A stretch of DNA of 64,000 nucleotides from Epilithonimonas arachidiradicis (GTDB taxonomy: Bacteria; Bacteroidota; Bacteroidia; Flavobacteriales; Weeksellaceae), in assembly GCF_003610695.1 (NCBI RefSeq), contig NZ_RAQH01000007.1, positions 124,001 to 188,000 on the forward strand, given 5' to 3'. Numbering within the stretch: the first letter of the stretch is position 1; each line of letters opens with the position of its first letter. Below, in pieces: positions 34,845 to 44,001 of this stretch. The translations under genes and the position numbers were made by a program. The notes beneath the pieces are model-generated. The model saw only the letters and a program-made list of their open reading frames with translations, made no database searches and had not been told where the DNA came from.

Positions 34845-35351
34845 TTAAATTTTTGCAGTTCCTTCCACACCATCAGAATTATCGGTTTTGTTTCCGGTAA
34901 TTGCTGCTGCAGCAAAGCTTAACAAGCTGACTAATTTTCCTGCTTTTGTATCCCAATAATAAGTTTCTGAAGGTTCCACACGAATGATTGAAACGTTCGG
35001 ATCATCTTTTCCATCGAACCAGGCATTGGCCATTGGTGACCATTTATCCTCGATTGTTGACCTGTCTTTATAAATGTAAGCATTTCCGTAAATCGAAAGA
35101 TATTCCGAGTCGCTATTGTTCATAAAATACAGCTGTACACGGTTATCTTCCTTGATTTCAAAATTCTTATTGCTGGTTTCACTACTGATGAACCAAAGAT
35201 ATCCGTTCTCGTCAGTTTCCTGCAGAGACATTGGTCTTGCATTCACGGGCAGCCTGTCCAGTTCGGTACAAAACATACAGATCCTGGCTTTTTCCGATAG
35301 TTCTTTGATTTTCTTGATAGCTTCCTGATTGGTAAGATTTTCTGTTGACAT
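34845..35351 (-). CDS. Pyridoxamine-5'-phosphate-oxidase-like stress protein
   Basis: The 168-residue protein has the split-barrel flavin-binding fold of general-stress FMN-binding proteins: AMPMSLQETDENGYLWFISS-like line (RPMSLQETDENGYLWFIS), VQLYFMNNSDSEYLSIYGNA and PMANAWFDGKDDPNVSIIRVEPSETYYWD. A role in stress through flavin or F420-type cofactors is likely from family; the substrate is unknown. It is 36 bases downstream of the dehydrogenase gene, so probably the same operon. Confidence 0.88.
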   Translation of the reverse strand: MSTENLTNQEAIKKIKELSEKARICMFCTELDRLPVNARPMSLQETDENGYLWFISSETSNKNFEIKEDNRVQLYFMNNSDSEYLSIYGNAYIYKDRSTIEDKWSPMANAWFDGKDDPNVSIIRVEPSETYYWDTKAGKLVSLLSFAAAAITGNKTDNSDGVEGTAKI

Positions 35352-35387
35352 ATTATTTTGATTTTTGATGTTATAATTAATTATGAA

Positions 35388-36251
35388 TTATCCATTAACA
35401 ATTTCCCCGCCATTCGGGTGTAAAACCTGTCCGGAAATAAAACTGGAGTCGTTGCTTGCCAGAAAAAGAAAGCTTGGTGCGACTTCATTCGGCATCCCGG
35501 CGCGTTTCATTGGTGAATCGCTTCCAAACTCTGAGTTTTTTTCTTTATCAAATGATGAAGCAATCAGCGGTGTCCAGATTGGACCGGGCGCAACGGCATT
35601 TACACGGATTCCTTTATCAATTAGGTTGGCAGATAGACTTCTGGTAAAGGCAACGATGGCACCTTTTGTCGAAGCGTAATCAATCAACTGAGCGCTTCCC
35701 CTGTAAGCCGTGACGGATGTTGTGTTGATGATACTTGCTCCTTTTTCCAGATATGGCATTGCGTATTTTGTGGTCCAGAAATAGGAGAAAAAATTATTCT
35801 GGAAGGTTTTCGTGAGCTGGTCAGTTGAAATATCTTCAATCGATTCCGATTCCCAATGCAATGCAGCATTATTGACCAGAATGTCGATTTTTTTATAGGC
35901 TTTTATAGTGTCTTTTATAAGTTTTTTACAATGATTTTCATTACTCAAATCACCTTTGATTACAGTACATTTCCTGCCGAAGGCTTCCACTTCTTTTTTA
36001 GTAGTTTCAGCATCTTCTGTTGCATTGAGATAGGCTATTGCAATGTCTGCACCTTCTTTTGCGAATAACAGAGCGACGGCTTTTCCGATGCCACTGTCAC
36101 CGCCGGTAATGAGAGCGACCTTATCTTTTAATTTTCCTCCTCTCGGATAATCAATAGGTTTGGTTTCCGGAACTGGCGTCATTTCTTTTTCCAGACCAGG
36201 CCGGCTCTGTTCCTGTTTCGGTCTGATTTTCTTTTTAGTTTCTTTTTCCAT
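35388..36251 (-). CDS. SDR-family oxidoreductase, general-stress type
   Basis: The 287-residue protein has a Lys/Pro-rich head (MEKETKKKIRPKQEQSRPGL), then a complete SDR core: TGGDSGIGKAVALLFAKEGAD (NAD(P) site), LVNNAA, and catalytic YASTKGA. The head plus core resembles the YhxC/YghA-type stress dehydrogenases. Substrate unknown. It lies divergent from ku across 146 bases, so both may respond to stress; that is an inference. Confidence 0.88.
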   Translation of the reverse strand: MEKETKKKIRPKQEQSRPGLEKEMTPVPETKPIDYPRGGKLKDKVALITGGDSGIGKAVALLFAKEGADIAIAYLNATEDAETTKKEVEAFGRKCTVIKGDLSNENHCKKLIKDTIKAYKKIDILVNNAALHWESESIEDISTDQLTKTFQNNFFSYFWTTKYAMPYLEKGASIINTTSVTAYRGSAQLIDYASTKGAIVAFTRSLSANLIDKGIRVNAVAPGPIWTPLIASSFDKEKNSEFGSDSPMKRAGMPNEVAPSFLFLASNDSSFISGQVLHPNGGEIVNG

Positions 36252-36397
36252 TTTACTTTTTATTTTTTTTAAGCAGTTACAAATAATGTGCTATTTAATT
36301 TATTTCAGAAATTTTATCTACTTTATAGTAATGGAATGTTTGTTGTAGAAATAAGGTAATAAATCTTCATTATTAATATCAAATCAAAATTCTAATT

Positions 36398-37177
36398 ATG
36401 AGAGCAATTTGGAATGGTGCAATTGGTTTTGGGTTGGTTAATATTCCCATCAAATTGTATTCGGCGACAGATTCGAGCACTTTAGATCTGGATATGCTGG
36501 ACAGTAAAGATCTTAGCAATATCAGATTCAAACGTGTTAACGAAAGTACCGGGAAAGAAGTGGTTTGGGAAGATATTGTGAAAGGTTATAAAATAGAGGA
36601 TAAATATATCGTTCTGGATGATAAGGATTTTGAAGCGGCAAGCCCGGAAAAATCTAAGGTTCTCAGTATTTCTCAGTTTGTCAAGGAAGCGGAGATCGAT
36701 CCTGCTTTGTTCGAGACGCCTTATTTTCTGGAGCCACAGAAAAATGGTGAAGCTGCTTATAAATTATTATTAAAAGCTTTAACCAAAACCAAAATGGCGG
36801 GAATTGGTTCATTTGTTCTGAGAGAACGCGAAATTCTTTGCCTGATTCGCCCTTATGAAGATAAAATTTTAATGGTTAACAGGATGCGTTACCCCGAAGA
36901 GATGCGCGACTTTGAAGACTTAAAAATTCCGTCCGGAAGCGCACCCAAACCTGCCGAGCTGAAAATGGCGGAACAGCTCATCAAATCCCTTGCAACGGAA
37001 TTTGACCCATCAAAATATAAAGACACTTATAATGCAGACCTTTTGAAAATCATTAAACAAAAAGCAAAAGGCAAAAAAATCAAATTGACCGAAATTAAAG
37101 AACCAGAAGGTAAAGCAACCGACCTGATGGCAATGCTGAAAGCAAGCCTGGAAAAAGGAAAGAAAAAAGTGGGGTGA
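36398..37177 (+). CDS. ku: Non-homologous end-joining protein Ku
   Basis: The 259-residue protein starts MRAIWNGAIGFGLVNIPIKLYSATD, the bacterial Ku N-terminus, and holds the YFLEPQKNGEAAYKLL and RMRYPEEMRDFEDL lines. It binds double-strand ends as a dimer and recruits LigD. The C-terminus is Lys-rich. It lies 96 bases ahead of ligD, the usual pair. Confidence 0.95.
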   Translation: MRAIWNGAIGFGLVNIPIKLYSATDSSTLDLDMLDSKDLSNIRFKRVNESTGKEVVWEDIVKGYKIEDKYIVLDDKDFEAASPEKSKVLSISQFVKEAEIDPALFETPYFLEPQKNGEAAYKLLLKALTKTKMAGIGSFVLREREILCLIRPYEDKILMVNRMRYPEEMRDFEDLKIPSGSAPKPAELKMAEQLIKSLATEFDPSKYKDTYNADLLKIIKQKAKGKKIKLTEIKEPEGKATDLMAMLKASLEKGKKKVG

Positions 37178-37273
37178 TTTAGGTTATGGGTTACAGTTTT
37201 AGAATTTAGGCTCGGAGTTAATATTTTTCAATTATAAAGTATCATTCATCATTTATCATTTATTATTACTGTT

Positions 37274-37885
37274 ATGGCATTAGAGGATTATAATAAAAAA
37301 AGGAACTTCAAGGAAACAGCGGAACCGGAAGGTAAGGCTAAGGCTAGCGGAAAGAAATTAAAATTCGTAATTCAGAGACACGCTGCCACAAGGCTTCATT
37401 ACGATTTCCGCCTGGAAATGGAAGGTGTTCTAAAAAGCTGGGCGGTTCCCAAAGGACCTTCTCTCAATCCTGCGGATAAACGGCTGGCGATGATGGTGGA
37501 AGATCACCCGTATTCTTACAGGACTTTTGAGGGCTCTATCCCGAAAGGTAATTACGGAGCTGGCGAAGTGGAAATCTGGGACGAAGGAACGTATGAACCC
37601 ATTGAAACGGTGGAAGGTAAAAGTGACGATCTGGTAATGCGGGCTGAACTGCATAAACAGTCATTGAAATTCATTCTTCACGGAAAAAAACTCAAGGGTG
37701 AATTTGCATTAGTGAAAATCAAAAGTTCTAAGGATGAAAACGCCTGGCTGCTTATCAAACATAAAGATAAATATGCCGTTGATGAAGACTACGACGCTGA
37801 AGAACACACGCTGAAAACCTCCAAAGTCACCGCTTATCTCGAAGAGAAAGAAGGTAAAAAAAAAATGACTCGTCGGGAGGAGTAA
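37274..37885 (+). CDS. ligD: LigD N-terminal 3'-phosphoesterase part (split by frameshift)
   Basis: The 203-residue piece is the LigD phosphoesterase domain: KLKFVIQRHAATRLHYDFRLEMEGVLKSWAVPKGPSL, VEDHPYSYRTFEGSIPKGNYGAGEVEIWDEG. The frame ends at TAA just after a run of ten A residues (37856-37865). One base further on, the other frame runs on as NDSSGGVKHFKNYAPALSGAKKLSEFIKPML, straight into the ligase domain. So this is the first part of one LigD gene, split by a -1 change. This domain removes 3' phosphates and ribonucleotides from DNA ends. Confidence 0.85.
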   Translation: MALEDYNKKRNFKETAEPEGKAKASGKKLKFVIQRHAATRLHYDFRLEMEGVLKSWAVPKGPSLNPADKRLAMMVEDHPYSYRTFEGSIPKGNYGAGEVEIWDEGTYEPIETVEGKSDDLVMRAELHKQSLKFILHGKKLKGEFALVKIKSSKDENAWLLIKHKDKYAVDEDYDAEEHTLKTSKVTAYLEEKEGKKKMTRREE

Positions 37886-37950
37886 AACATTTTAAGAATT
37901 ATGCGCCGGCACTTTCGGGCGCCAAAAAGTTATCGGAATTCATCAAACCT

Positions 37951-39810
37951 ATGCTTTGCAAAGTGTCCGATAAAGCCTTTGATGACAAGGAATGGGCATT
38001 CGAAATCAAATGGGACGGTTATCGCGCGATTGCTGATTTGAGCAAAGATGGCATCCGATTGTATTCCCGGAACGGTATCGATTTTTCCCAGAAATTTAAA
38101 AAAGTTATTAATTCGCTGAAGTTACAGGAATACAATATGGTCCTTGACGGTGAGATTGTTGCTTACGATGACAAAGGAAAACCTAACTTTCAATGGCTGC
38201 AGCAGATTGGCGATAATCCAAACCTGGCACTGACATTCCAGGTGTTTGACTTGCTTTGGCTCAACGGACATTCGACCGAAAATCTATCTTATCTTCAACG
38301 GAAAGAATTATTAAAAGATGCTCTAATCGAGAATGAAATCATTAAATATAGTGACCACATCCTGGAAAACGGGAAAGAGTTTTTCCAGGCTGCAAAAGAT
38401 TTGGGACTGGAAGGAATTGTAGCCAAAAAAACCGAAAGCCTTTACAAAGAAGATGTCCGAAGTTCGGAATGGCTGAAAATTAAAATCCATAAGAGTGATG
38501 AAGCGATTATCTGTGGATTTACAGCGCCAAAAGGCTCAAGGAAAAAGTTCGGAGCCTTGATTCTGGGTAAATATCTGAATGGTGAAATGGTATTTTGTGG
38601 TCATACAGGCGGCGGTTTTAACGACAAATCCCTTTCCGAGGTTTATGATAAAATGCAGCCTTTGATTACTGAAAAATCCGTTTTCAAAATCACACCAAAA
38701 ACCAATACCAAAGCAACTTGGATAAAACCCGAGCTGGTGGCTGAAATCAAATTTACAGAACTGACAAAAGACCTGATTTACAGGCACCCGATTTTCCTCA
38801 GACTCCGAGATGATATAGAGCCTGATGATGTGACATTCAATCCAGAAAAACCTTCAAAAAAAGAACCCGTGAAAAAAGCAGAACCTAAGAAAAGAACAGG
38901 AAAAGACGATGTCGAGAAAAAAATCGGAAAGCAAAAACTGAAACTTACCAATCAAAACAAAATCTATTTTCCCGATGATGACGTGACGAAAGGCGATGTG
39001 ATTGATTATTATCAAAGCATTTCGAAATATATCTTACCACATCTGAAAAACCGCCCACAATCTATGAACCGTTATCCGAACGGTATCAAAGGAATGAGCT
39101 TTTACCAGAAAGATGCTGCTGAGGAAACGCCAGAGTGGATAGAAACGCAGAAGGTCTTCTCGGAAAGTACCGATAAATATATCAATTACATCATTTGCAA
39201 TGATAAGGAAACAATGGCCTATCTGAACAATCTTGGTTGCATCGAGCTAAATGTCTGGACCAGTAAAATCCAAAAAGCGGATAATCCCGATTATCTTGTT
39301 CTGGACCTGGACCCGTCCGAAAAGAATACCTTCGAAGATGTGATAGAAACCGCTCAGGCTGTGAAGGAAGTTTTGGATTTGGCAGGAATCAATGGTTATC
39401 CCAAAACTTCCGGCAGTTCGGGCATACACGTTTATATCCCAATGGGTGCAAAATATTCTTATGAGCAGGTGAAAGATTTCGGACACTTGCTAATGCAGAT
39501 GGTTCAGCAGAAGTTACCCGATTTGACAACGCTTGAACGCAGCCTTCAGAAAAGGGATAAGAATAAAATCTATCTCGACTATCTACAAAACAGAAGAGGA
39601 CAGACTCTTGCAAGCGTTTACAGTCTTAGGCCGAAAAAAGGTGCACCTATCTCAATGCCTTTGGAATGGGACGAGGTCAAAAAAGGACTAAAGCCGACCG
39701 ACTTCAACATTCATAATTCATTAGACCGTCTCAAAGAAAAGGGCGACATCTTCAAACCCATTTTAGGAAAAGGAATTGATATGCTGAAGACAATTAGAAA
39801 ACTGGAGTAG
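37951..39810 (+). CDS. ligD: LigD ligase and polymerase domains (continuation after frameshift)
   Basis: The 619-residue part has the ligase domain, motif KWDGYRA at residue 20, VLDGEIVAY and GLEGIVAKK, and then the polymerase/primase domain with YPNGIKGMSFYQKDAAEETPEW, LDLDPSEKN and TSGSSGIHVYIPMG. The ATG is internal to an open frame that begins just after the A-run; real translation would start with the phosphoesterase part. Alone it would still be a ligase-polymerase. The order phosphoesterase-ligase-polymerase is common in Bacteroidetes. Confidence 0.9.
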   Translation: MLCKVSDKAFDDKEWAFEIKWDGYRAIADLSKDGIRLYSRNGIDFSQKFKKVINSLKLQEYNMVLDGEIVAYDDKGKPNFQWLQQIGDNPNLALTFQVFDLLWLNGHSTENLSYLQRKELLKDALIENEIIKYSDHILENGKEFFQAAKDLGLEGIVAKKTESLYKEDVRSSEWLKIKIHKSDEAIICGFTAPKGSRKKFGALILGKYLNGEMVFCGHTGGGFNDKSLSEVYDKMQPLITEKSVFKITPKTNTKATWIKPELVAEIKFTELTKDLIYRHPIFLRLRDDIEPDDVTFNPEKPSKKEPVKKAEPKKRTGKDDVEKKIGKQKLKLTNQNKIYFPDDDVTKGDVIDYYQSISKYILPHLKNRPQSMNRYPNGIKGMSFYQKDAAEETPEWIETQKVFSESTDKYINYIICNDKETMAYLNNLGCIELNVWTSKIQKADNPDYLVLDLDPSEKNTFEDVIETAQAVKEVLDLAGINGYPKTSGSSGIHVYIPMGAKYSYEQVKDFGHLLMQMVQQKLPDLTTLERSLQKRDKNKIYLDYLQNRRGQTLASVYSLRPKKGAPISMPLEWDEVKKGLKPTDFNIHNSLDRLKEKGDIFKPILGKGIDMLKTIRKLE

Positions 39811-39858
39811 TAGTTCTTAAAATAATTGTATATTAGGGATAACATAAATGATTAAATT

Positions 39859-40590
39859 ATGCCCCTTCTACATACAATTAATGCTCATCTTTATGAGAAT
39901 CTTTTAACAAAAAATGATTCTGCCGATTATCTGGCGCGTACCATTAGTGAAGAGTCGCTCAATATCAAACAAATCTGTGAGGCTGCTGTCAATAGGGGCG
40001 GAGCAGATATATCTGCATCGGCAATGGAGTATGCTGCAACGCTTTTTCTGAAAGAGATGGCTTACCAGCTTTGCGATGGTTTTACTATTAATACCGGCTA
40101 TTTTACGGCAGGTACCAAGATTCGCGGTGTTTTTAACAGTCTGTCAGAGACTTTTGACCAGAATAAGCATAAGATTCTTTTCCAGTTCAATCAGGGTGAA
40201 AGAATGAGAGCAATGATTCCCGACATCCAGGTTAATATTCTTGGTGTAGCCGAGAAGGGATCTGTCATCTATCAGGTGACAGATATGAAGAGTGGTTCCA
40301 TTAATAATATAATCTCACCCGGCAGAAACCTGAAGATCAAAGGCAAAGGGATAAAATTAGCCGGAGATCATCCTGATAATGGGATCTACTTCGTTAATAG
40401 CGCAACTAATGATAAGACAAGAGTTCCTGCAGATGATATCGTAGTGAACAAAGCATCAGAGTTGATCATCATTATTCCTGAGCTTCAGACTGGCAGCTAC
40501 TATTTGGAGGTTACCAGTCAGTACTCCGGAAGTAACTTGTTGAAAGCTTCCAGGACCGCAGCATATAATAAGGTGTTGAGTGTGGAGTAG
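39859..40590 (+). CDS. HU/DUF4469 DNA-binding domain protein
   Basis: The 243-residue protein begins with an HU-like DNA-binding domain (MPLLHTINAHLYENLLTKNDSADYLARTISEESLNIKQICEAAVNRGG) and continues with an Ig-like DUF4469 domain that holds ISPGRNLKIKGKGIKLAG and ELIIIIPELQTGSYYLEVTSQYS. The family is common in Bacteroidetes and thought to bind DNA. It is followed by the 23-bp tandem array. Confidence 0.85.
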   Translation: MPLLHTINAHLYENLLTKNDSADYLARTISEESLNIKQICEAAVNRGGADISASAMEYAATLFLKEMAYQLCDGFTINTGYFTAGTKIRGVFNSLSETFDQNKHKILFQFNQGERMRAMIPDIQVNILGVAEKGSVIYQVTDMKSGSINNIISPGRNLKIKGKGIKLAGDHPDNGIYFVNSATNDKTRVPADDIVVNKASELIIIIPELQTGSYYLEVTSQYSGSNLLKASRTAAYNKVLSVE

Positions 40591-40612
40591 GATCTCTTTT
40601 GTGGATGATGAG

Positions 40613-40727
40613 TCTTATCGGGGCATAAGTCTTACTCTTATCGGGGCATGAGTCTTGGTCTTATCGAGGCATAAGTCATACTCTTATCGGAGCATAAGTC
40701 ATACTCTTATCAAAGTATAAGCCTAAA
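40613..40727. repeat. 23-bp tandem repeat, five units
   Basis: TCTTATCG, or the variant TCTTATCA, recurs exactly every 23 bases at 40613, 40636, 40659, 40682 and 40705. The consensus is about TCTTATCGGGGCATAAGTC plus 4 bases. Each unit can form a CTTAT...ATAAG stem. Units differ at 1-5 positions. There are no spacers, so it is not CRISPR. Confidence 0.85.
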
Positions 40728-40810
40728 TTTGCCTTAACGTATAGTGGTGATTTAGCTGAATAAAATTGATAAGCGAATTGCTCAGTCTTTGATAACATCG
40801 ATTAAAAAAT

Positions 40811-40844
40811 AAAGAGCACTCTTCAAAAAGAAGAAATGCCCTTT
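40811..40844 (-). terminator. Terminator at the end of the uronate operon
   Basis: On the minus strand AAAGGGCATTTCTTC and GAAGAGTGCTCTTT pair (one bulge) around TTTTT, followed by ATTTTTTAA. It lies 30 bases after the uxaA stop and ends the leftward operon. Confidence 0.75.
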
Positions 40845-40873
40845 AAAAATAAAAACCTTAAAAATTCAAATAT

Positions 40874-42487
40874 TTATAATGATACGCCTCGTTTCCAAGG
40901 AATAAACACATCTTGTTTCAGCTGGTCTGCTTTTGTTTCTACGTTTCCGCTTGCCAATTCGATGATATAATCTACGATTTCTTCGCCCACTTCTTGGATA
41001 CTTTTTTCGCCTGTAATCACCGTTCCGGCATTTACATCAATAATGTCAGACATTCTGTTGATCAATGCGGTGTTAGACGATATTTTCACAACCGGAGCGA
41101 TTGGATTTCCCATTGGATTTCCTAAACCTGTGGTAAATAAAACGACTGTTGCACCTGCGCCGACTAATCCTGTGGTACATTCGGCATCGTTTCCTGGTGT
41201 ATTCAATAGATTAAGACCTGGCTTCGAAATATATTCGCCATAATCCAAAACGTCTACAATAGGAGCGGTTCCTCCTTTTTTTGAAGCGCCTGCAGATTTC
41301 ATTGCGTCTGTAATCAAACCGTCTTTGATGTTGCCGGGAGACGGATTCATATCGAATCCAGAACCTGCATCCACAACGGATTTTTCGAAGGCTTTCATTA
41401 ATGATAAGAACTTATCCGCTTTTTCCTCATCCACACATCGGTTCATTAATTCCTGCTCTACACCGCACAATTCCGGAAACTCGGCCAAGATTGTTTTTCC
41501 GCCCAATGCAGCAAAAATATCTGAAACAACGCCTAACGCTGGATTGGCAGATATTCCTGAGAATCCGTCAGAACCGCCACACTCCAGACCAATGCTCAGT
41601 TTGGAAACTGGTGCAGGTTTGCGTTCTATTTTGTTGGCTCTTTTGATCGCTTCGAAAGACTCTTTGATGACCATTTGGAACATCTTGTCCGTCGTCCCGA
41701 TTTTCTGTTGTTCAAAGATCAGCACTTCTTTATCGCTGTTCGGGCTCATTTCTTTCAAAGCATTTTGAAAAATATCAACCTGAAGATTCTGACATCCTAA
41801 ACTCAAAACCGTTGCACCAGCCACATTGGGGTTGTTCACATAACCGGCAAGCAGTTTTGCCAGCAGTTCAGAATCTTGTCGGATTCCGCCACAACCACCT
41901 TGATGATTGATAAATTTCACTTCGATATTATCCAGAAGATTTTCGTTCCTGGATTGGTCTTCCACTTCTTCCACGCTTTTTTCTTCTATCAGAGAGCGTA
42001 AGAAATTCTTGTAAGAAACTTCTTTTTTCGGCAACAATTCGTTTTCGAAAATATCTTTCAGTTTCTCGATATTTTTGTTTTCACAAAACACCAAAGGGAA
42101 AAATAACCAGACATTTTTGGTTCCAACTTGTCCATCAGAACGGTGATATCCATTGAAGGTTTTGTCTTTCCATTTGTCTACATTCGGCGGCGTCCAACCT
42201 AAATCTCCTGTCTTTTTGAAAACCTCTTCGCTCTCGTGTTTTACGTTTTCAGTCGTAATCACTTCACCTTTTTGAATTGGCTGATTCGCTTTTCCAACGA
42301 TGACGCCGTACATAATGATATGGTCGCCAACCACAAAATCTTCCGCCGCGAATTTATGTTTTGCTTTCGTATCTTTCAGAACCGTGTAATCTGCACCGTC
42401 CAGATGCACGATGTCTCCGGCAGGCAAATCCGTCAGAGCAACAATGATGTTGTCTTTTGGATTGACTTTTAGAACTTTCTTTTGCAT
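40874..42487 (-). CDS. uxaA: Altronate dehydratase
   Basis: The 537-residue enzyme converts D-altronate into KDG. It starts MQKKVLKVNPKDNIIVALTDLPAGD at 42487; a longer frame begins at 42592, but those extra 35 residues are not conserved in the family and would overlap uxaB. It has the SAF-like N-domain, GYHRSDGQVGTKNVW, NHQGGCGGIRQD, LGCQNLQVDIFQ, LECGGSDGFSGISANPALG (Cys for the metal centre) and NTPGNDAECTTGLVGAG. It is the last gene of the leftward operon. Confidence 0.95.
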   Translation of the reverse strand: MQKKVLKVNPKDNIIVALTDLPAGDIVHLDGADYTVLKDTKAKHKFAAEDFVVGDHIIMYGVIVGKANQPIQKGEVITTENVKHESEEVFKKTGDLGWTPPNVDKWKDKTFNGYHRSDGQVGTKNVWLFFPLVFCENKNIEKLKDIFENELLPKKEVSYKNFLRSLIEEKSVEEVEDQSRNENLLDNIEVKFINHQGGCGGIRQDSELLAKLLAGYVNNPNVAGATVLSLGCQNLQVDIFQNALKEMSPNSDKEVLIFEQQKIGTTDKMFQMVIKESFEAIKRANKIERKPAPVSKLSIGLECGGSDGFSGISANPALGVVSDIFAALGGKTILAEFPELCGVEQELMNRCVDEEKADKFLSLMKAFEKSVVDAGSGFDMNPSPGNIKDGLITDAMKSAGASKKGGTAPIVDVLDYGEYISKPGLNLLNTPGNDAECTTGLVGAGATVVLFTTGLGNPMGNPIAPVVKISSNTALINRMSDIIDVNAGTVITGEKSIQEVGEEIVDYIIELASGNVETKADQLKQDVFIPWKRGVSL

Positions 42488-42539
42488 AATTTTCAGATTA
42501 AAAATTATCTTATTCTTTATTATAAGATGAATTCGAAGA

Positions 42540-43997
42540 TTACTGAATAAAACTTTTATATCCTTCTTCAATTCCTGTGGAATCGATTGCACTTAAAGCC
42601 TTGGTTACAGCTTCTGTTAATCCTGGTATTTGAGTCAAATCTGTATCCCAGAAACTCACTTCTGACAATGCATTTTTCGCTACTTCTCCAAGGTCGTTGG
42701 TTGACCAGATTTCTTTGAATCTTTCCAAAACCGGCGCATCATCGTTTACAGGAAGTTGTTTTCCGTCGAATTCACCTTGATAAAATCTAATCAACGCTGC
42801 TAAAGCAAAAGTCAAATTAGTTGGTAATTCATTTTTGATTTCAACATATTTCAACAAACTTGGCAACACTCTCACTTTGAATTTTGAAACCGAATTTAGT
42901 GCAATACTAGAAAGCAAATGTTTCAGGAACGGGTTTCTGAATCTGTCAAAAACTTCATCCGAAAACGCCGTCAATTCTTCTGTTGATAAATCCAGAGTAG
43001 GGATGATTTCGTTATAAACCGTATCGGAAATCCATTGTCCTGCAAAGTCCGCATCAATAGCTTCTTTCACAGTTTCTTTTCCGTCAAGGATAGAAAATGC
43101 CAACATTGCGGTGTGAGCACCGTTCAGGATTCTCACTTTTCTGGTTCTGTAAGGCGTGATATCATCCACAATCAAAACCTGGTCATCAATTTTATCAAAC
43201 GGAATCAAAGCTTTCAGTTTCTCATCACCTTCGATTACCCAAAGTAAAAATGCTTCACAAACTACCATCAGATTATCATCATAATCCAACTTAGCTTCGT
43301 ATTCATCTTTTTCTTCTCTTGGATAACCTGGAACAATTCTATCCACCAAAGTATTGTGGAAATAGTTGCTATTCTCTATCCAAGCAAAAAAATCTTCTTC
43401 AAGATTCCAAATCTGAGCATATTTCAGGATATATTCTTTCAATGTCAGGGCATTGTTTTCAATCAATTCGCAAGGAATGATATGAAGACCTTTTTCCGTA
43501 TCGCCATTAAAATGCTTGAATCTCTCGTAAAGGAAAGCTGTCACTTTCGCAGGGAAATTCTTGTGAGGACCAGAAGCTAAAGAAGTTTCAGACTCATCAA
43601 AAGCAATTCCTGCTTCGGTAGTATTAGATAAAATGAACTGTAAATCTTCGCCTTTCGCCAGCTCAAGATATTCAGCATAATTTTCATAAGGACTGAATGA
43701 ACGCTGGATTGCAGAAATCACTCTCTGGTCATCTACGATTTGTCCTTTTTTAACGCCCCTTACGAAAAGCGTGTAAAGATTATCCTGTTCTTCCAACATA
43801 TCGACAAGACCACCAACAGTCGGCTGAACAACAGCTACACCAGCATTGAAACCAGCTTCTTTGTTCATCTTGTCGATAAGGTAATCTACAAATGCACGAA
43901 GGAAATTACCTTCCCCGAACTGTAAAAATTTGATGGGAAGTTTCTCAGTTGAACCTGAGTTTTCACGGTTAAGTTTTTGTTTAGTTTGATATTCCAT
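42540..43997 (-). CDS. uxaB: Tagaturonate reductase (altronate oxidoreductase)
   Basis: The 485-residue mannitol-dehydrogenase-type protein has LQFGEGNFLRAFVDYLID (NAD site), QFILSNTTEAGIAFDE, CELIENNALTLKEYI and RVRILNGAHTAMLAF (KxxxxNGxH). It reduces tagaturonate to altronate with NADH, in the step before UxaA. It starts 4 bases after the transporter stop (leftward). Confidence 0.93.
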   Translation of the reverse strand: MEYQTKQKLNRENSGSTEKLPIKFLQFGEGNFLRAFVDYLIDKMNKEAGFNAGVAVVQPTVGGLVDMLEEQDNLYTLFVRGVKKGQIVDDQRVISAIQRSFSPYENYAEYLELAKGEDLQFILSNTTEAGIAFDESETSLASGPHKNFPAKVTAFLYERFKHFNGDTEKGLHIIPCELIENNALTLKEYILKYAQIWNLEEDFFAWIENSNYFHNTLVDRIVPGYPREEKDEYEAKLDYDDNLMVVCEAFLLWVIEGDEKLKALIPFDKIDDQVLIVDDITPYRTRKVRILNGAHTAMLAFSILDGKETVKEAIDADFAGQWISDTVYNEIIPTLDLSTEELTAFSDEVFDRFRNPFLKHLLSSIALNSVSKFKVRVLPSLLKYVEIKNELPTNLTFALAALIRFYQGEFDGKQLPVNDDAPVLERFKEIWSTNDLGEVAKNALSEVSFWDTDLTQIPGLTEAVTKALSAIDSTGIEEGYKSFIQ

Positions 43998-44001
43998 TTC
44001 T

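Noticed and set aside
40613-40727. Possible CRISPR array
   Set aside because: The 23-base units are contiguous with no variable spacers and no cas genes are near.
42488-42592. Upstream extension of uxaA by 35 residues
   Set aside because: It would overlap uxaB and add residues unlike UxaA; the ATG at 42487 gives the family N-terminus.
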